Of a DNA stretch of 64,000 nucleotides, positions 34,872 through 43,707 are shown piece by piece. Every line of letters starts with the position of its first letter. Position 1 is the stretch's first letter. Source of the DNA: Magnetospirillum molischianum DSM 120 (GTDB lineage Bacteria; Pseudomonadota; Alphaproteobacteria; Rhodospirillales; Magnetospirillaceae); assembly GCF_000294655.1 (NCBI RefSeq), contig NZ_CAHP01000034.1, positions 1 through 64,000 on the forward strand. The letters run 5' to 3'. Below the pieces are notes generated by a model that had not been told where the DNA came from, did no database searches, and saw only the letters and a program-made list of their open reading frames with translations. The translations under genes were made by a program, and so were the position numbers.

Positions 34872-36692
34872 TCAGATGGACGAGGATCGGGCGGCGGCGC
34901 GGATGCGATCCGCGAAGCCAGAGGGATCGGTGACGGGCACCGAGGGATCGGAATCAGGTTCGCTGTTCCCGTCGTTGCGATCGGTACCGACCGGGGCGAG
35001 CTGCGAGCGTTCCAGCAGGGTGCGGTTGAGGAAATAGAGCGGCTGACGGCCGAGGATCGGCGGATAGCCCGCCGCAAACACCAGCATCTCGCCGGGGCGG
35101 ACGATCCGGGCGGGATCGCGCCGCGATTTGACCGCCGCTTTGAGCCGCATGCATTCGTCGGGCGTCAGCAGCGGCCGGGCCACTTCGGCGACGCTGTCGG
35201 TGACGGTGCCCGACAGCGCCAGCGGTTGGCGCGAGCGGGTGCTGCGGGTCTGAACGATCGTGGTTTTGCCGCACAGATCGGACAGCACCTTGGCGGTGGC
35301 GACCTCGTTCGGCGCATAGGCGACCCGGATATGACAATTGCCGACGATCGAATTCTCGCGGCCATAGGCCCCTTGCAACTGAGTCAGATCCTGGATGATC
35401 AGGAAGGCCTTCAGCCCGTATCCGGCCATGAAGGCCAGGGCGCGTTCGAAAATCTCCAGCTTGCCGACGCTGGTGAACTCGTCGAGCATCAGCAGCAGGC
35501 GGTGGCGGTATTTGGGGGCGTCGCCGCTCTGCATCAGGCGGCGCAGCACCAGGTTCAGGATCACGCGGAGCAGCGGACGGAGCCGGTCGATGTCGGACGG
35601 CGGCACCACCAGATACAGGCTGGCCGGGCTCTCGCCGTTCATCAGATCGGAAAGGCGGAAATCCGACGCGGCGATGTTTTGCGCTACGATCGGATCGCGG
35701 TAGAGCGACAGATCGACCTTCGACGAGGACTGAACGCCGGAGCGTTCTTGCGCGGCGCGGTCCTGCATTTCCTGCCCGGCCGAGCGGATCAGCCGGGTGG
35801 TCGCCTCCGCTCCGGTCTCGAAGCGGATCATGTCGGCCAGCAGATGGTCGAGGCCACCTTCGCCCGAGGCGGTCAGGATAGTATCGACATCGGTCAGGGT
35901 GGCGACCCGGCCCTGGTCCGCACGCACCTTATATAAGGTGTAGAGGATCGCGGCGGTCAGCCAGGAGAAGCCGGACTTGGCCCAGAAATCGGCCAGCCCC
36001 TTGCCGTCGGGATCGATGATCATCGCCGCGATGTTCTGGGCATCGGCGATGGCGTGGTTGCTGTCGAGGCGGATTTCGGCCAGCGGGTTGAAGCGCAGCC
36101 CGCCGGACTCCGCCGTCGGATCGAACTTCAGGATGCGCTGGCCCTGCGCCGCGCGCCAGCCCGAGGTCAGCCGCCAGTTCTCGCCCTTGATGTCGAGCAC
36201 CAGCACCGAGCCCGGCCAGGACAGCAGGGTCGGCAACACCAGCCCGACGCCCTTACCCGAGCGGGTCGGCGCAAATGCCAGCACATGCTCCGGCCCGTCA
36301 TGGCGCAGCGTCCTGATTTTGCCCATCAGGCCGGGCCAGCCCCCGACGACAACGCCGGTCTTGCCCATCAGACCGGCTTTTCTGACATCGGCCTTGGTCG
36401 CCCAGCGGGCCGAGCCGTGCAAGGTGGTGTCGTCGTGGCCGCCATGGGTGGTCCGCCCGCCGATCCGCGACGCCAGCGCCTGAAGCAACACGATCAGAAC
36501 GATCAGCGCCGCCGCGACGCCGAACAGGCTGGCCGTCAGAAACAGCGGAAGCTGGTGGTAGGCGCGCAGGTAATCCTGCACCCAGACCCACGACGCGGCT
36601 TCGAGCGGATAGAAGCCGAATCCCACTTGCCACACCAAGCCGGTGATGAACACGACCAGAAGGATCGCAACGGGGAGCAGAAGCAGCCTCAT
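34872..36692 (-). CDS. virD4: Type IV coupling protein VirD4/TraG
   Basis: This 606-residue inner-membrane ATPase has two N-terminal helices (residues 3-24 and 50-74), Walker A APTRSGKGVGLVLP (141-150), and Walker B around LLMLDEFTSVGKLE. It hands the relaxase-DNA complex to the type IV secretion channel. Length and motifs match VirD4/TraG. It lies downstream of virB11 and upstream of the DNA-processing genes. Confidence 0.94.
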   Translation of the reverse strand: MRLLLLPVAILLVVFITGLVWQVGFGFYPLEAASWVWVQDYLRAYHQLPLFLTASLFGVAAALIVLIVLLQALASRIGGRTTHGGHDDTTLHGSARWATKADVRKAGLMGKTGVVVGGWPGLMGKIRTLRHDGPEHVLAFAPTRSGKGVGLVLPTLLSWPGSVLVLDIKGENWRLTSGWRAAQGQRILKFDPTAESGGLRFNPLAEIRLDSNHAIADAQNIAAMIIDPDGKGLADFWAKSGFSWLTAAILYTLYKVRADQGRVATLTDVDTILTASGEGGLDHLLADMIRFETGAEATTRLIRSAGQEMQDRAAQERSGVQSSSKVDLSLYRDPIVAQNIAASDFRLSDLMNGESPASLYLVVPPSDIDRLRPLLRVILNLVLRRLMQSGDAPKYRHRLLLMLDEFTSVGKLEIFERALAFMAGYGLKAFLIIQDLTQLQGAYGRENSIVGNCHIRVAYAPNEVATAKVLSDLCGKTTIVQTRSTRSRQPLALSGTVTDSVAEVARPLLTPDECMRLKAAVKSRRDPARIVRPGEMLVFAAGYPPILGRQPLYFLNRTLLERSQLAPVGTDRNDGNSEPDSDPSVPVTDPSGFADRIRAAARSSSI

Positions 36693-36735
36693 CGCCCGGC
36701 CCTCCGGAGAGGGTTATGGGCTCTGCCCATTCCAG

Positions 36736-36818
36736 CCAGGGGCACGGCCCCTGGACCCCGATCCAATTGATGCCGGTCCAGGGGGCGCGGCCCCCTGGTG
36801 GGTGTGGGCAACGCCCAC
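36736..36818 (+). repeat. Palindromic repeats between virB11 and virD4, including 44-bp copy 2
   Basis: CCAGGGGC-ACG-GCCCCTGG (36736-36754) is followed by CCAGGGGGC-GCG-GCCCCCTGG (36778-36798). The block 36775-36818 is a near copy of 32500-32543. These lie in the 142-base gap between virB11 and virD4 and may act as transcript-stabilising hairpins or recombination points. Confidence 0.8.
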
Positions 36819-36834
36819 ATCTTGCCGGTCGCGC

Positions 36835-37788
36835 TCATGCTGCGGTCCTTTCGGAGAGGGTGCCGTCCTTCATCACCCAGCGCCCGGCGCGGGGTTCATA
36901 GATGTCGGTGATGCGGCGATAGCCGTCGCGGTCGCGCTTGATCTGGACGATCACATCGACCAGTTCGGCGAGGAATTCCGAGATGCGGGGCATCGACTGC
37001 CCGGCCCAGGCGATGTTCTGCTCGAACTTGCGGTTCAGCACCTGATGGGGGCTTTCGGCGTGGATCGAGCACATGAATCCGGTGATGCCGGAATTCAGTG
37101 CGCCGAGCGCCGCGAAGGCATTCTGGGTGCTGATCTCGCCGAAAATGACGTGATCGGGGGTGGCGCGCATCTGGTGGTCATAGAGCTGCCGCCAGTCGAT
37201 CATCCCGGCCGATCCCCCGGCCTCGCGGGCGGCGAGCAACCCGACCCCGTCCCAGAAGCGGTCGATTGCGAGTTCGGGAGCGTCTTCGGCGACGACGACG
37301 CGGCGATGATCGGGCAGGAAGCCGAGCAGCTTGTTGAGCAGCGTCGTCTTGCCGGTGTTGGTGGCCCCCGAGACGATGATGTTGGCTTCGGCCAGCATCG
37401 CGGCCTCAAGATAGGCGACGACGGCGGGGCTGGCCCCGATCTGCTCCCAACTGGGGGTGAAGGGATGTTTGCAGCGGATCGCCAGCGACACCCCGGTCTG
37501 GACCGACGCGCCGAGCAGGGCCTCGAAGCGGTGGCGGGCTTCGGGGATGATGCAGGACAGTTTGGGCGCGGTCTCGGGATCGAAGCGCAGCTCGGCATGA
37601 TTGGCGAGCGAGCGACAGATATCCTCGATCCGGGCCAGGGTAAGGTCTGGCGCGGGCAAGATTGACTTGCCCACGCCGCGCCGGTCGAGGATCACCTGGG
37701 CGGGCCGGGTGATCCTCATCTCGATGGTGGCCGGGTCGTCGTAGAACGAGGCCAGCGGCCGCAGGATGGTCGAAATCGCCGAGATCAT
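36835..37788 (-). CDS. virB11: Type IV secretion ATPase VirB11/TrbB
   Basis: This 317-residue hexameric traffic ATPase has Walker A GATNTGKTTLLNKLL (141-150), the Asp box VVVAEDAPELA, a Walker B region (MRATPDHVIFGEI) and the His box GFMCSIHAESP. It powers pilus assembly and substrate transfer. The start at 37788 matches the family. It directly follows the large Cys-rich protein gene. Confidence 0.93.
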   Translation of the reverse strand: MISAISTILRPLASFYDDPATIEMRITRPAQVILDRRGVGKSILPAPDLTLARIEDICRSLANHAELRFDPETAPKLSCIIPEARHRFEALLGASVQTGVSLAIRCKHPFTPSWEQIGASPAVVAYLEAAMLAEANIIVSGATNTGKTTLLNKLLGFLPDHRRVVVAEDAPELAIDRFWDGVGLLAAREAGGSAGMIDWRQLYDHQMRATPDHVIFGEISTQNAFAALGALNSGITGFMCSIHAESPHQVLNRKFEQNIAWAGQSMPRISEFLAELVDVIVQIKRDRDGYRRITDIYEPRAGRWVMKDGTLSERTAA

Positions 37789-37793
37789 GGCGA

Positions 37794-40700
37794 TCAGAAC
37801 GGGCACGGGGGAACGAAGAGAGTCTGCTTGCGCTCGGTGAGCGAGATCGCGGTGCCGCCAATCGAGTGAATATACGGCTCGGCAGCGGGGAACGGCTGCC
37901 TGCTGGTCACTTTCGCGGCCTCGCACCACCCAATCCAGGCATTGCCGGGAAACTTGCAGGTGGTAGAGATTTTCTCTCCTGTATCCGTATTGATCCGCTC
38001 GATCTTGTGGACGTTCTGCATCGCGGTGCAGAAGTTGAACACCGTCGTCGTCGGGCTATTGGCCCCGTCGTTCCCCCATGTCGTCTCCGAATTCTCTCTG
38101 GTAAGTCCATACCACCCCGTCGCCATCGGCCTTGTTTCGACGACGTGCTCGATGCAGACATTGACGGGTCCAACCGGCGTACCCGCGCCGATTGGCTTGG
38201 TGTATTCGGTATCGTCGGGTCGCTTCCAATGTTCGCTGCGGGCGGTCTGCCGCCAGGCATTGCAGCCTTCATAGGTCGAGCTGCCGGTAGGAAAATCGGT
38301 TGTACCCTGGGGGAGATAGGCCAATTGCGCCGCGCCGGGCAGCACCTGCGAGGCAACAATGGTGTAGGGTTTCCCGGCGTAATCGATCGTCACCGTCGAG
38401 AGCGGATAGGCCCAGAGCTGGTCGTCATGATTCTGGTAGCCGGTGATCGTCTGCTGCTGGCGATAGGTGGTCGCCGAGGTCTGGCAGGCGGTGACATACT
38501 CGCGGCTGCCGTTGGGGCGGGTGTAATAGAACCGCTCCTGGCCGTAGCTCTGCCCGGCCTCGATGTCGTGGGTCCATTTGGTCGGGTCGGTGCAGCCCTC
38601 GGTGGTCGAGATGATCGCCTGCGCCGCGCTGTCCGGGCTGCATTCGGTGATGTAGCGGACGCCCCCGTCGATGGTGATTTGCTTGCGCGATTGCAGGGTG
38701 ACGGCGCGGCGGTCGAGATCGGTCACCGTGGGGCAGACGTAATTGCCCGAGGCATCGGCATAGACGGTTTCATGGGAGAAGGTGCGGCCGGTATCGGCGC
38801 AGGGCGCGGCCTGATAGGTGACGCCGTCCCGGATATAGGTCCACATCGACAGTTCGGCGCTCTTGTTCGCAGCAAAGTCATGGCGCAGCGGGCAGGCCTC
38901 GACGCTTTCGGTCATCGGCAAAGCGGCTGATTTGGTGGACGGCGCGCAGCCCCTGGCCTGGACCGAGGCGTTGTTGCGGTTGAGGTAGACCAGCGCCGCC
39001 TGCGGCACTGCCTTTGCCGTGGTGAAGTCGAGGAATACCGCGCACTGGCTCTCGTCCTCGCTGATTGCGTAAGGCGTTTCCTCGTCCTTGGCGCATTCAC
39101 TGGCGGTGTGGGTCTCGCCCGCGTCGTCGGTATAGATCAGACTGTATTGCGGCCAGGCCTTGAGCGCGGTCAGATCGACGATATCGGTCGTGCAGGAGGC
39201 ATAGGATTTCTTCAACGGGAAGCTGACCTCGGAATCGCGGCACTGGCTTTCGCCGGACAGCACGCCGTCGGTGAAGGTCTGTTCCTTTGACTGACGGATC
39301 GCCTTGCCCTGGGCGAGATCGACCCGGATGCGGCATCCCTCGGTGCTGGTGCGAGTCTCGGTGGTGGTTCGCTTGTCCGGGGTGCATTCGCTGATGTAGC
39401 GGGCAACGCCGTCGATGGTGATCCGCTGGCGCGATTGCAGGGTGACGGTGCGGCGGTTGGGATCGGTTATCGTCGGGCAGATGTAACTGCCGCTGCTGTC
39501 GGTATGGACGGTTTCATGGGGGAAGGTGCGGCCGGTATCGGCGCAGGGCGCGGCCTGATGGGTGATTCCGCCCAGGACATAAGTCCACATCGACCGTTCG
39601 GTGCTCTTGCCCGCGGCAAAGTCATGGCGCAGCGGGCAGGCATCGACGCTTTCTGTCATCTTTACGGCGGCCGACTTGGTGGACGGCGCGCAGCCCCTGG
39701 CCTGGACCGGGGCGTTGTTGCGGTTGAGGTAAACCAGTGCCGCCTGCGGCACCGCCCTTGCCGTGGTGAAGTCGAGGGACACCGCGCACTGGCTCTCGTC
39801 CTCGGTCAGGACGTAAGGCGATTCCGTGTCCTTGGTGCATTCGCTGACGGCGTGGGTCTCGCCCGCCTCGTCGGTATAGATCAGGCTGTATTGCGGCCAG
39901 GCTTTAAGCGCGTTCAGATCGACGATGTCGGTCGGGCACGAGGCATAGGATTTCTTCAACGGGAAGCTGACTTCGGAATCGCTGCACTGGCTTTCGCCCG
40001 ACAGCACGCCGTCGGTGAAGGTCTGTTCCTTTGACTGACGGATTGCCTTGCCCTGGGCGAGATTGACCCGGACGTGGCAGCCCTCGGTGCTGGTGCGGAT
40101 TTCGGTAGTGGTTTGCTTGTCCGAGGTGGGTGTCGAGGCAATCGTGGTCGGGGTGCGGTATTGCGAGGCAAGATCGTTGGAACGCGACCCGCTGCTGCCC
40201 TGACGAACCGTGCTCTCGCTCTGTGATTTCTTTGTCTCCTCCTCCTTCTTTTCATTCTTCTCCTTCTTCGCCAGTCGCTCCAAGGCCGCGACCAAGGCCG
40301 ATTTCGAGCCCTTCACCTCCAGCGTCTTTTCCGGGAACAGCTCGTTGGCTCCCTTGGCGTCGAACTGTGCCGTCAGGCCCTCGGCCGAGATCGTTTCCTC
40401 GCGATCGCCCTTGGTGACGCTGGTCACCAGCACCTGGCCGACGGTCTGGGGACCGGCCTCGACCTTACGGGCGTAGCCCTTGGCGGTGACCCCGGACAGC
40501 AGCGCCGGGTTGATCCCCTCGACCGTGCCCAGCGAGAACGAGGCCGGAGTGGGCTGATTGACCGGCAGCGTCACCGCCGCCTTCGGCCAGACCGGCACCG
40601 CGACGGTGTCGCTGACGGCGGTAAGCGGAGCCGGAGCGGTCGCGGGCTGGGCCGGATTCTTCTGCGACGCGGCGGCCGGGGTTTTGGCCGCACCTGGATT

Positions 40701-40829
40701 CTTGGTTGGGACTGAGGCGGTCGAGGCTCTAGCCGTATCTGGATTCTGGGGCTGGACCGGAGCGGCTCCGGCCGGAAGCGGGATCAGAAGAGCGGCGCAC
40801 AATGCCGCCGCGATGCTGTCGTTACGCAT
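37794..40829 (-). CDS. Large secreted Cys-rich repeat protein of the transfer region
   Basis: This 1011-residue protein has a signal peptide (residues 1-22), a Pro/Ala-rich segment, and a Lys/Glu-rich helical stretch (ERLAKKEKNEKKEEETKKSQ). Two nearly identical 248-residue units follow (237-484 and 485-732), then a Cys-containing C-terminal region. Each unit contains five modules of about 45-50 residues with one Cys at the start and one about 30 residues on (CPTDIVDL...SECTK, CPLRHDF...APCAD), suggesting disulfide-bonded hairpins. No known family is certain. Its place between VirB10 and VirB11 suggests a surface or pilus-tip factor, perhaps a TraN-like adhesin. Confidence 0.7.
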   Translation of the reverse strand: MRNDSIAAALCAALLIPLPAGAAPVQPQNPDTARASTASVPTKNPGAAKTPAAASQKNPAQPATAPAPLTAVSDTVAVPVWPKAAVTLPVNQPTPASFSLGTVEGINPALLSGVTAKGYARKVEAGPQTVGQVLVTSVTKGDREETISAEGLTAQFDAKGANELFPEKTLEVKGSKSALVAALERLAKKEKNEKKEEETKKSQSESTVRQGSSGSRSNDLASQYRTPTTIASTPTSDKQTTTEIRTSTEGCHVRVNLAQGKAIRQSKEQTFTDGVLSGESQCSDSEVSFPLKKSYASCPTDIVDLNALKAWPQYSLIYTDEAGETHAVSECTKDTESPYVLTEDESQCAVSLDFTTARAVPQAALVYLNRNNAPVQARGCAPSTKSAAVKMTESVDACPLRHDFAAGKSTERSMWTYVLGGITHQAAPCADTGRTFPHETVHTDSSGSYICPTITDPNRRTVTLQSRQRITIDGVARYISECTPDKRTTTETRTSTEGCRIRVDLAQGKAIRQSKEQTFTDGVLSGESQCRDSEVSFPLKKSYASCTTDIVDLTALKAWPQYSLIYTDDAGETHTASECAKDEETPYAISEDESQCAVFLDFTTAKAVPQAALVYLNRNNASVQARGCAPSTKSAALPMTESVEACPLRHDFAANKSAELSMWTYIRDGVTYQAAPCADTGRTFSHETVYADASGNYVCPTVTDLDRRAVTLQSRKQITIDGGVRYITECSPDSAAQAIISTTEGCTDPTKWTHDIEAGQSYGQERFYYTRPNGSREYVTACQTSATTYRQQQTITGYQNHDDQLWAYPLSTVTIDYAGKPYTIVASQVLPGAAQLAYLPQGTTDFPTGSSTYEGCNAWRQTARSEHWKRPDDTEYTKPIGAGTPVGPVNVCIEHVVETRPMATGWYGLTRENSETTWGNDGANSPTTTVFNFCTAMQNVHKIERINTDTGEKISTTCKFPGNAWIGWCEAAKVTSRQPFPAAEPYIHSIGGTAISLTERKQTLFVPPCPF
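38634..40121 (-). repeat. Two 744-bp tandem direct repeats within the Cys-rich gene
   Basis: Positions 39378-40121 and 38634-39377 are each 744 bases (248 codons) and encode nearly the same sequence, for example EGCxxRVxLAQGKAIRQSKE in both. The repeats are adjacent and in frame, so unequal crossing-over could change copy number without breaking the gene. Confidence 0.9.
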
Positions 40830-40871
40830 GGCGTCACTCCACGTTTGAAGCAAATTTTGTCCTTGCCATTG

Positions 40872-40890
40872 TGTTCGCTAATTGCGAACA
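40872..40890. promoter_or_regulatory. Operator-like palindrome of the RelE/XRE module
   Basis: TGTTCGC-TAATT-GCGAACA has perfect 7-base arms and lies 25 bases upstream of the toxin start at 40916. It is probably the binding site of the XRE antitoxin. It also lies upstream of the divergent Cys-rich protein gene (start 40829), so it could influence both. Confidence 0.65.
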
Positions 40891-40915
40891 TCGGCTCACG
40901 GCAGTAGGACGGACA

Positions 40916-41176
40916 ATGCGGATCACCTGGAAAAAGACGGCGCTGAAGACCTTGCTGAAGATCCAGCCCGCCAAAGCCGCCGACATCCGCGAGAAGCTCG
41001 CCGCGTTTGCCGCCGCTCCGGACCAGCCCAACAACAACCTCAAATCGTTGGAGGGGGTCGAAAACGGATACCGGCTGCGGGTTGGCGACTGGCGGGTGTC
41101 CTTCACCCTTGATGAAGATGCCGACGAGATCGATGTGTTCGAGGTTGCGCCCAGAGGAGGGGCATACCGATGGTGA
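40916..41176 (+). CDS. RelE/ParE-type toxin
   Basis: This 86-residue basic protein begins MRITWKKTALKTLLKIQPAK and ends SLEGVENGYRLRVGDWRVSF, then DEIDVFEVAPRGGAYRW, matching RelE-superfamily toxins. Catalytic Arg/Lys residues are plausible in YRLRVGDWR. It is followed by an XRE antitoxin with a seven-base overlap and is on the opposite strand to the surrounding transfer genes. Confidence 0.88.
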   Translation: MRITWKKTALKTLLKIQPAKAADIREKLAAFAAAPDQPNNNLKSLEGVENGYRLRVGDWRVSFTLDEDADEIDVFEVAPRGGAYRW

Positions 41177-41544
41177 ACAGAGTGCAGACCCGTCGCATGA
41201 CCGACCTCGAATACGAGGCCGAAATCGCTCGGTTGACTGCCGAGCGCGACGAACTGGCCTGCTCGGTCGAGCGGTTGGAAAGCGCGTTGGCCGAGGCTGC
41301 GCACGCCGCGACGGAGGACGAGGAAAGCTTCCCCGACGCGGTCGTTGAGCGGTTGGTGGCGGGGGAAAACCCGATCCGGGTGTTTCGTGAGCATCGCGGC
41401 CTGTCGATCCGCAAGCTGGCCGAGGCGGCGGGGCTGAGTGCGGGCTATCTGTCCGACATCGAGACCGGCAAGCGCACCGGCACCACCGCGACCATCAAGG
41501 CGCTGGCCGAGGTGTTGGCGGTCGATCTCGACATGCTGGTGTGA
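41170..41544 (+). CDS. XRE-family antitoxin
   Basis: This 124-residue protein has an N-terminal coiled-coil-like region (LEYEAEIARLTAERDELACS) and a C-terminal Cro/C1 HTH (REHRGLSIRKLAEAAGLSAG, YLSDIETGKRTGTTATIKAL). It overlaps the toxin gene and would neutralise it and repress the module through the palindrome at 40872-40890. It ends four bases before the convergent virB10 stop. Confidence 0.87.
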   Translation: MVNRVQTRRMTDLEYEAEIARLTAERDELACSVERLESALAEAAHAATEDEESFPDAVVERLVAGENPIRVFREHRGLSIRKLAEAAGLSAGYLSDIETGKRTGTTATIKALAEVLAVDLDMLV

Positions 41545-41548
41545 CGGC

Positions 41549-42637
41549 TTATTCGACATTGGCGATATACCAGTCGGTGTCGGGTCGGATCTGGATGCGG
41601 GTGCCCTGAGCGACCTTGAGGATCGGGGTCAGGTTGATGGTCTGCTCCAGCGCCGAGGCGGTGATCTCGCCCAAGCGCTGCGACAATTCGGCACTGCCCT
41701 GGGACAACGCGCCGCCATCGGAATAGGTGGACGAGGAGCCCAACGCCGAGGACGACGACGAGGAAGACGGAGAGCCGATCCCGGCGGTCGAAGCTCGCAC
41801 CGCCGCCGAGATACCGGCAAGCAGGAAGGCGGTGCCGTAGCGCTCGAAGAAGCGGTTATCGACCTCGCCCGAAACGCCAAGCGCGCCCTGGACGTCGGTG
41901 ACGTTGGCCTTGGCTCCGAAGATTTCAGCACGGTGACCGCCGAGCAGAACGCGGGAGCAGCGCAACGGCGCGCGGGTCGAGCCGATCTTGTCGAGACTCT
42001 TGAAGGCGCAGACCAGACGCGATCCCTTGGGGATCAGGATGTTGCGGCCGTGATAGCCGAACACGTCGCGGGTGGTCTGGATCACCACCGGGCCGCCGGT
42101 CGCGCCATCCAACTGGGTGTTGATGCCAGTTTCGAAGATGCCGCTGATATAGCGGTCGGTGGTGACGATCCGGCTGTTATCGACCGGCTTGGTCGAGGTG
42201 ATCGAGGCTTCCTTATAGGTCGGGTCCTTGGCGGCGATTCCGAGATCGAGCGGGGCCGGACGCAACGACGGCGTTGCATTGACCGACACCGGCAATGGTA
42301 CCGGGTCGGTCCAGGCGGCGGCTCCCAGCGCCCGGCTGCGGTAGGCCGATTGCACCGACAGTTCGACCGGCCCCAGGGTTTTGGGCGTGGGTGCCGGTGC
42401 AGGCGGGGGAGCCTGGACCGGGGCCGGGATCGCCACCTCGCGGACCACTTCGCGCTCGATCACCACCGGGGGAAACGCCGGGGCTGGCGGCGGCGGAGCC
42501 GGTGGCGGCGCGGGCGGCTTATAGGCCCAGACGGCGGGATCGTCGGCGGGCAATGGATCAGACGCCGGAATCGCCGCAGGACAACTGCCCGACAGGGTCA
42601 TTCCGGCGACCAGGGCCAGATCGCACAGCCAGGACAT
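41549..42637 (-). CDS. virB10: VirB10/TrbI channel protein
   Basis: This 362-residue protein has a signal-like start with lipobox-like LSGSC, a Pro-rich region (PAPPPAPPPPAPAFPPVV), and the VirB10 C-terminal barrel domain (GRNILIPKGSRLVCAFKSLD; FERYGTAFLLAGISAAV). VirB10 spans both membranes and forms the outer pore with VirB7 and VirB9. Family members normally have an N-terminal membrane anchor; a lipidated Cys here would be unusual. It overlaps the virB9 stop (TGATG). Confidence 0.88.
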   Translation of the reverse strand: MSWLCDLALVAGMTLSGSCPAAIPASDPLPADDPAVWAYKPPAPPPAPPPPAPAFPPVVIEREVVREVAIPAPVQAPPPAPAPTPKTLGPVELSVQSAYRSRALGAAAWTDPVPLPVSVNATPSLRPAPLDLGIAAKDPTYKEASITSTKPVDNSRIVTTDRYISGIFETGINTQLDGATGGPVVIQTTRDVFGYHGRNILIPKGSRLVCAFKSLDKIGSTRAPLRCSRVLLGGHRAEIFGAKANVTDVQGALGVSGEVDNRFFERYGTAFLLAGISAAVRASTAGIGSPSSSSSSSALGSSSTYSDGGALSQGSAELSQRLGEITASALEQTINLTPILKVAQGTRIQIRPDTDWYIANVE

Positions 42638-43707
42638 CAGGAGTTCCCGTTGTACTGGATGCAGAGGAATTTCTTGCCGTTCTTCAGCGTGATCAGCGGG
42701 TTGACGCTTTCTACGATGAAGGTGCTGCCCTGGACCCTGGAATTGACCAGTTCGTCGATGCCGTCGATGGTGACGTAGGCGGTGGACAGCTCCATCCCGT
42801 CCCACTTGTCGCCATAGCGGATGTAGGTGAAGACATCGTCGCGATAGACGATTTCCGGCTTCAGATCGTCGTCGCCCCACAGGCGGTAGTCTTTCCAACC
42901 CCGGAGCTTGGCCGGGTCGAAAGCAATGGTGCGGACGAAATCGCCGCCCTCCGGCTTGGGATGAACGAGGTCGTGAACCGCTTTACCCGCCGGGTCACCC
43001 GGCTTGGCCGGGACTGCCGAGGCCAGTGTGAGCGCGACCGGCCTGATCTCCTCGGGGGATTCGCGTCCGAGGATGCGGACGATCAGATCGGGGACATGGA
43101 CCGAGTTGAAGCCCTCGGAGCGGAGATAGAACGGATAGACCGCGCCGGACTTCGTATAGATATTGAGGTTGGTATCAAGGCCATAGGCGGCCGGGCGCAC
43201 CGCGACCATGTTGGCGGCGCGGACATGGACCTTGAAGCCGGTGGCATCGCCGAGATCGATCTGAGTGATCTCGGCATCCTCGGGCAGCACCAGGGTGGTG
43301 GACATGAATTCCCGAGTGCGGACCTTGTAGACACAATCCTCGCACACCCTCGTCGCATAGACTCCGTTGCGCGGTTCGGAGTTGTTCCAGGCGTTTTGAA
43401 TCTGCCCCCCGGCTCCGACCCGATCCATCTCGGGGAAGTTGCCTTCGGCCTGTCCGACCGCCTGCTGGTAAGCCGAGTCCGGCAACGGCGCGGGCGGAAT
43501 CGCCGCGACCTGGGGCTGCGGTTGCGGAGCCAACACCGGAGTCTGATAGGACGAAGCCGATGTCATCGGGAGAGAAGACGGCACCTTGCCGGGCGCGGGT
43601 GGTGTCGTCGGCACCGGGGGCTGGGCCAGCGACTTGACCGGGGTCTGAGCCAAAGCGGGCGCGGCCGACAGCAGCAGCGCCACCGCCAGAGCAGAGCGAG
43701 AGATCAT
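42637..43707 (-). CDS. virB9: VirB9/TrbG channel protein
   Basis: This 356-residue protein has a signal peptide (MISRSALAVALLLSAAPALA), a Pro-rich linker, and the VirB9 barrel domain (EFMSTTLVLPEDAEITQIDL; NLNIYTKSGAVYPFYLRSEG; FTYIRYGDKWDGMELSTAYV). It forms the outer-membrane complex with VirB7 and VirB10. It overlaps virB8 and virB10 by a few bases, so the three are coupled. Confidence 0.9.
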   Translation of the reverse strand: MISRSALAVALLLSAAPALAQTPVKSLAQPPVPTTPPAPGKVPSSLPMTSASSYQTPVLAPQPQPQVAAIPPAPLPDSAYQQAVGQAEGNFPEMDRVGAGGQIQNAWNNSEPRNGVYATRVCEDCVYKVRTREFMSTTLVLPEDAEITQIDLGDATGFKVHVRAANMVAVRPAAYGLDTNLNIYTKSGAVYPFYLRSEGFNSVHVPDLIVRILGRESPEEIRPVALTLASAVPAKPGDPAGKAVHDLVHPKPEGGDFVRTIAFDPAKLRGWKDYRLWGDDDLKPEIVYRDDVFTYIRYGDKWDGMELSTAYVTIDGIDELVNSRVQGSTFIVESVNPLITLKNGKKFLCIQYNGNS

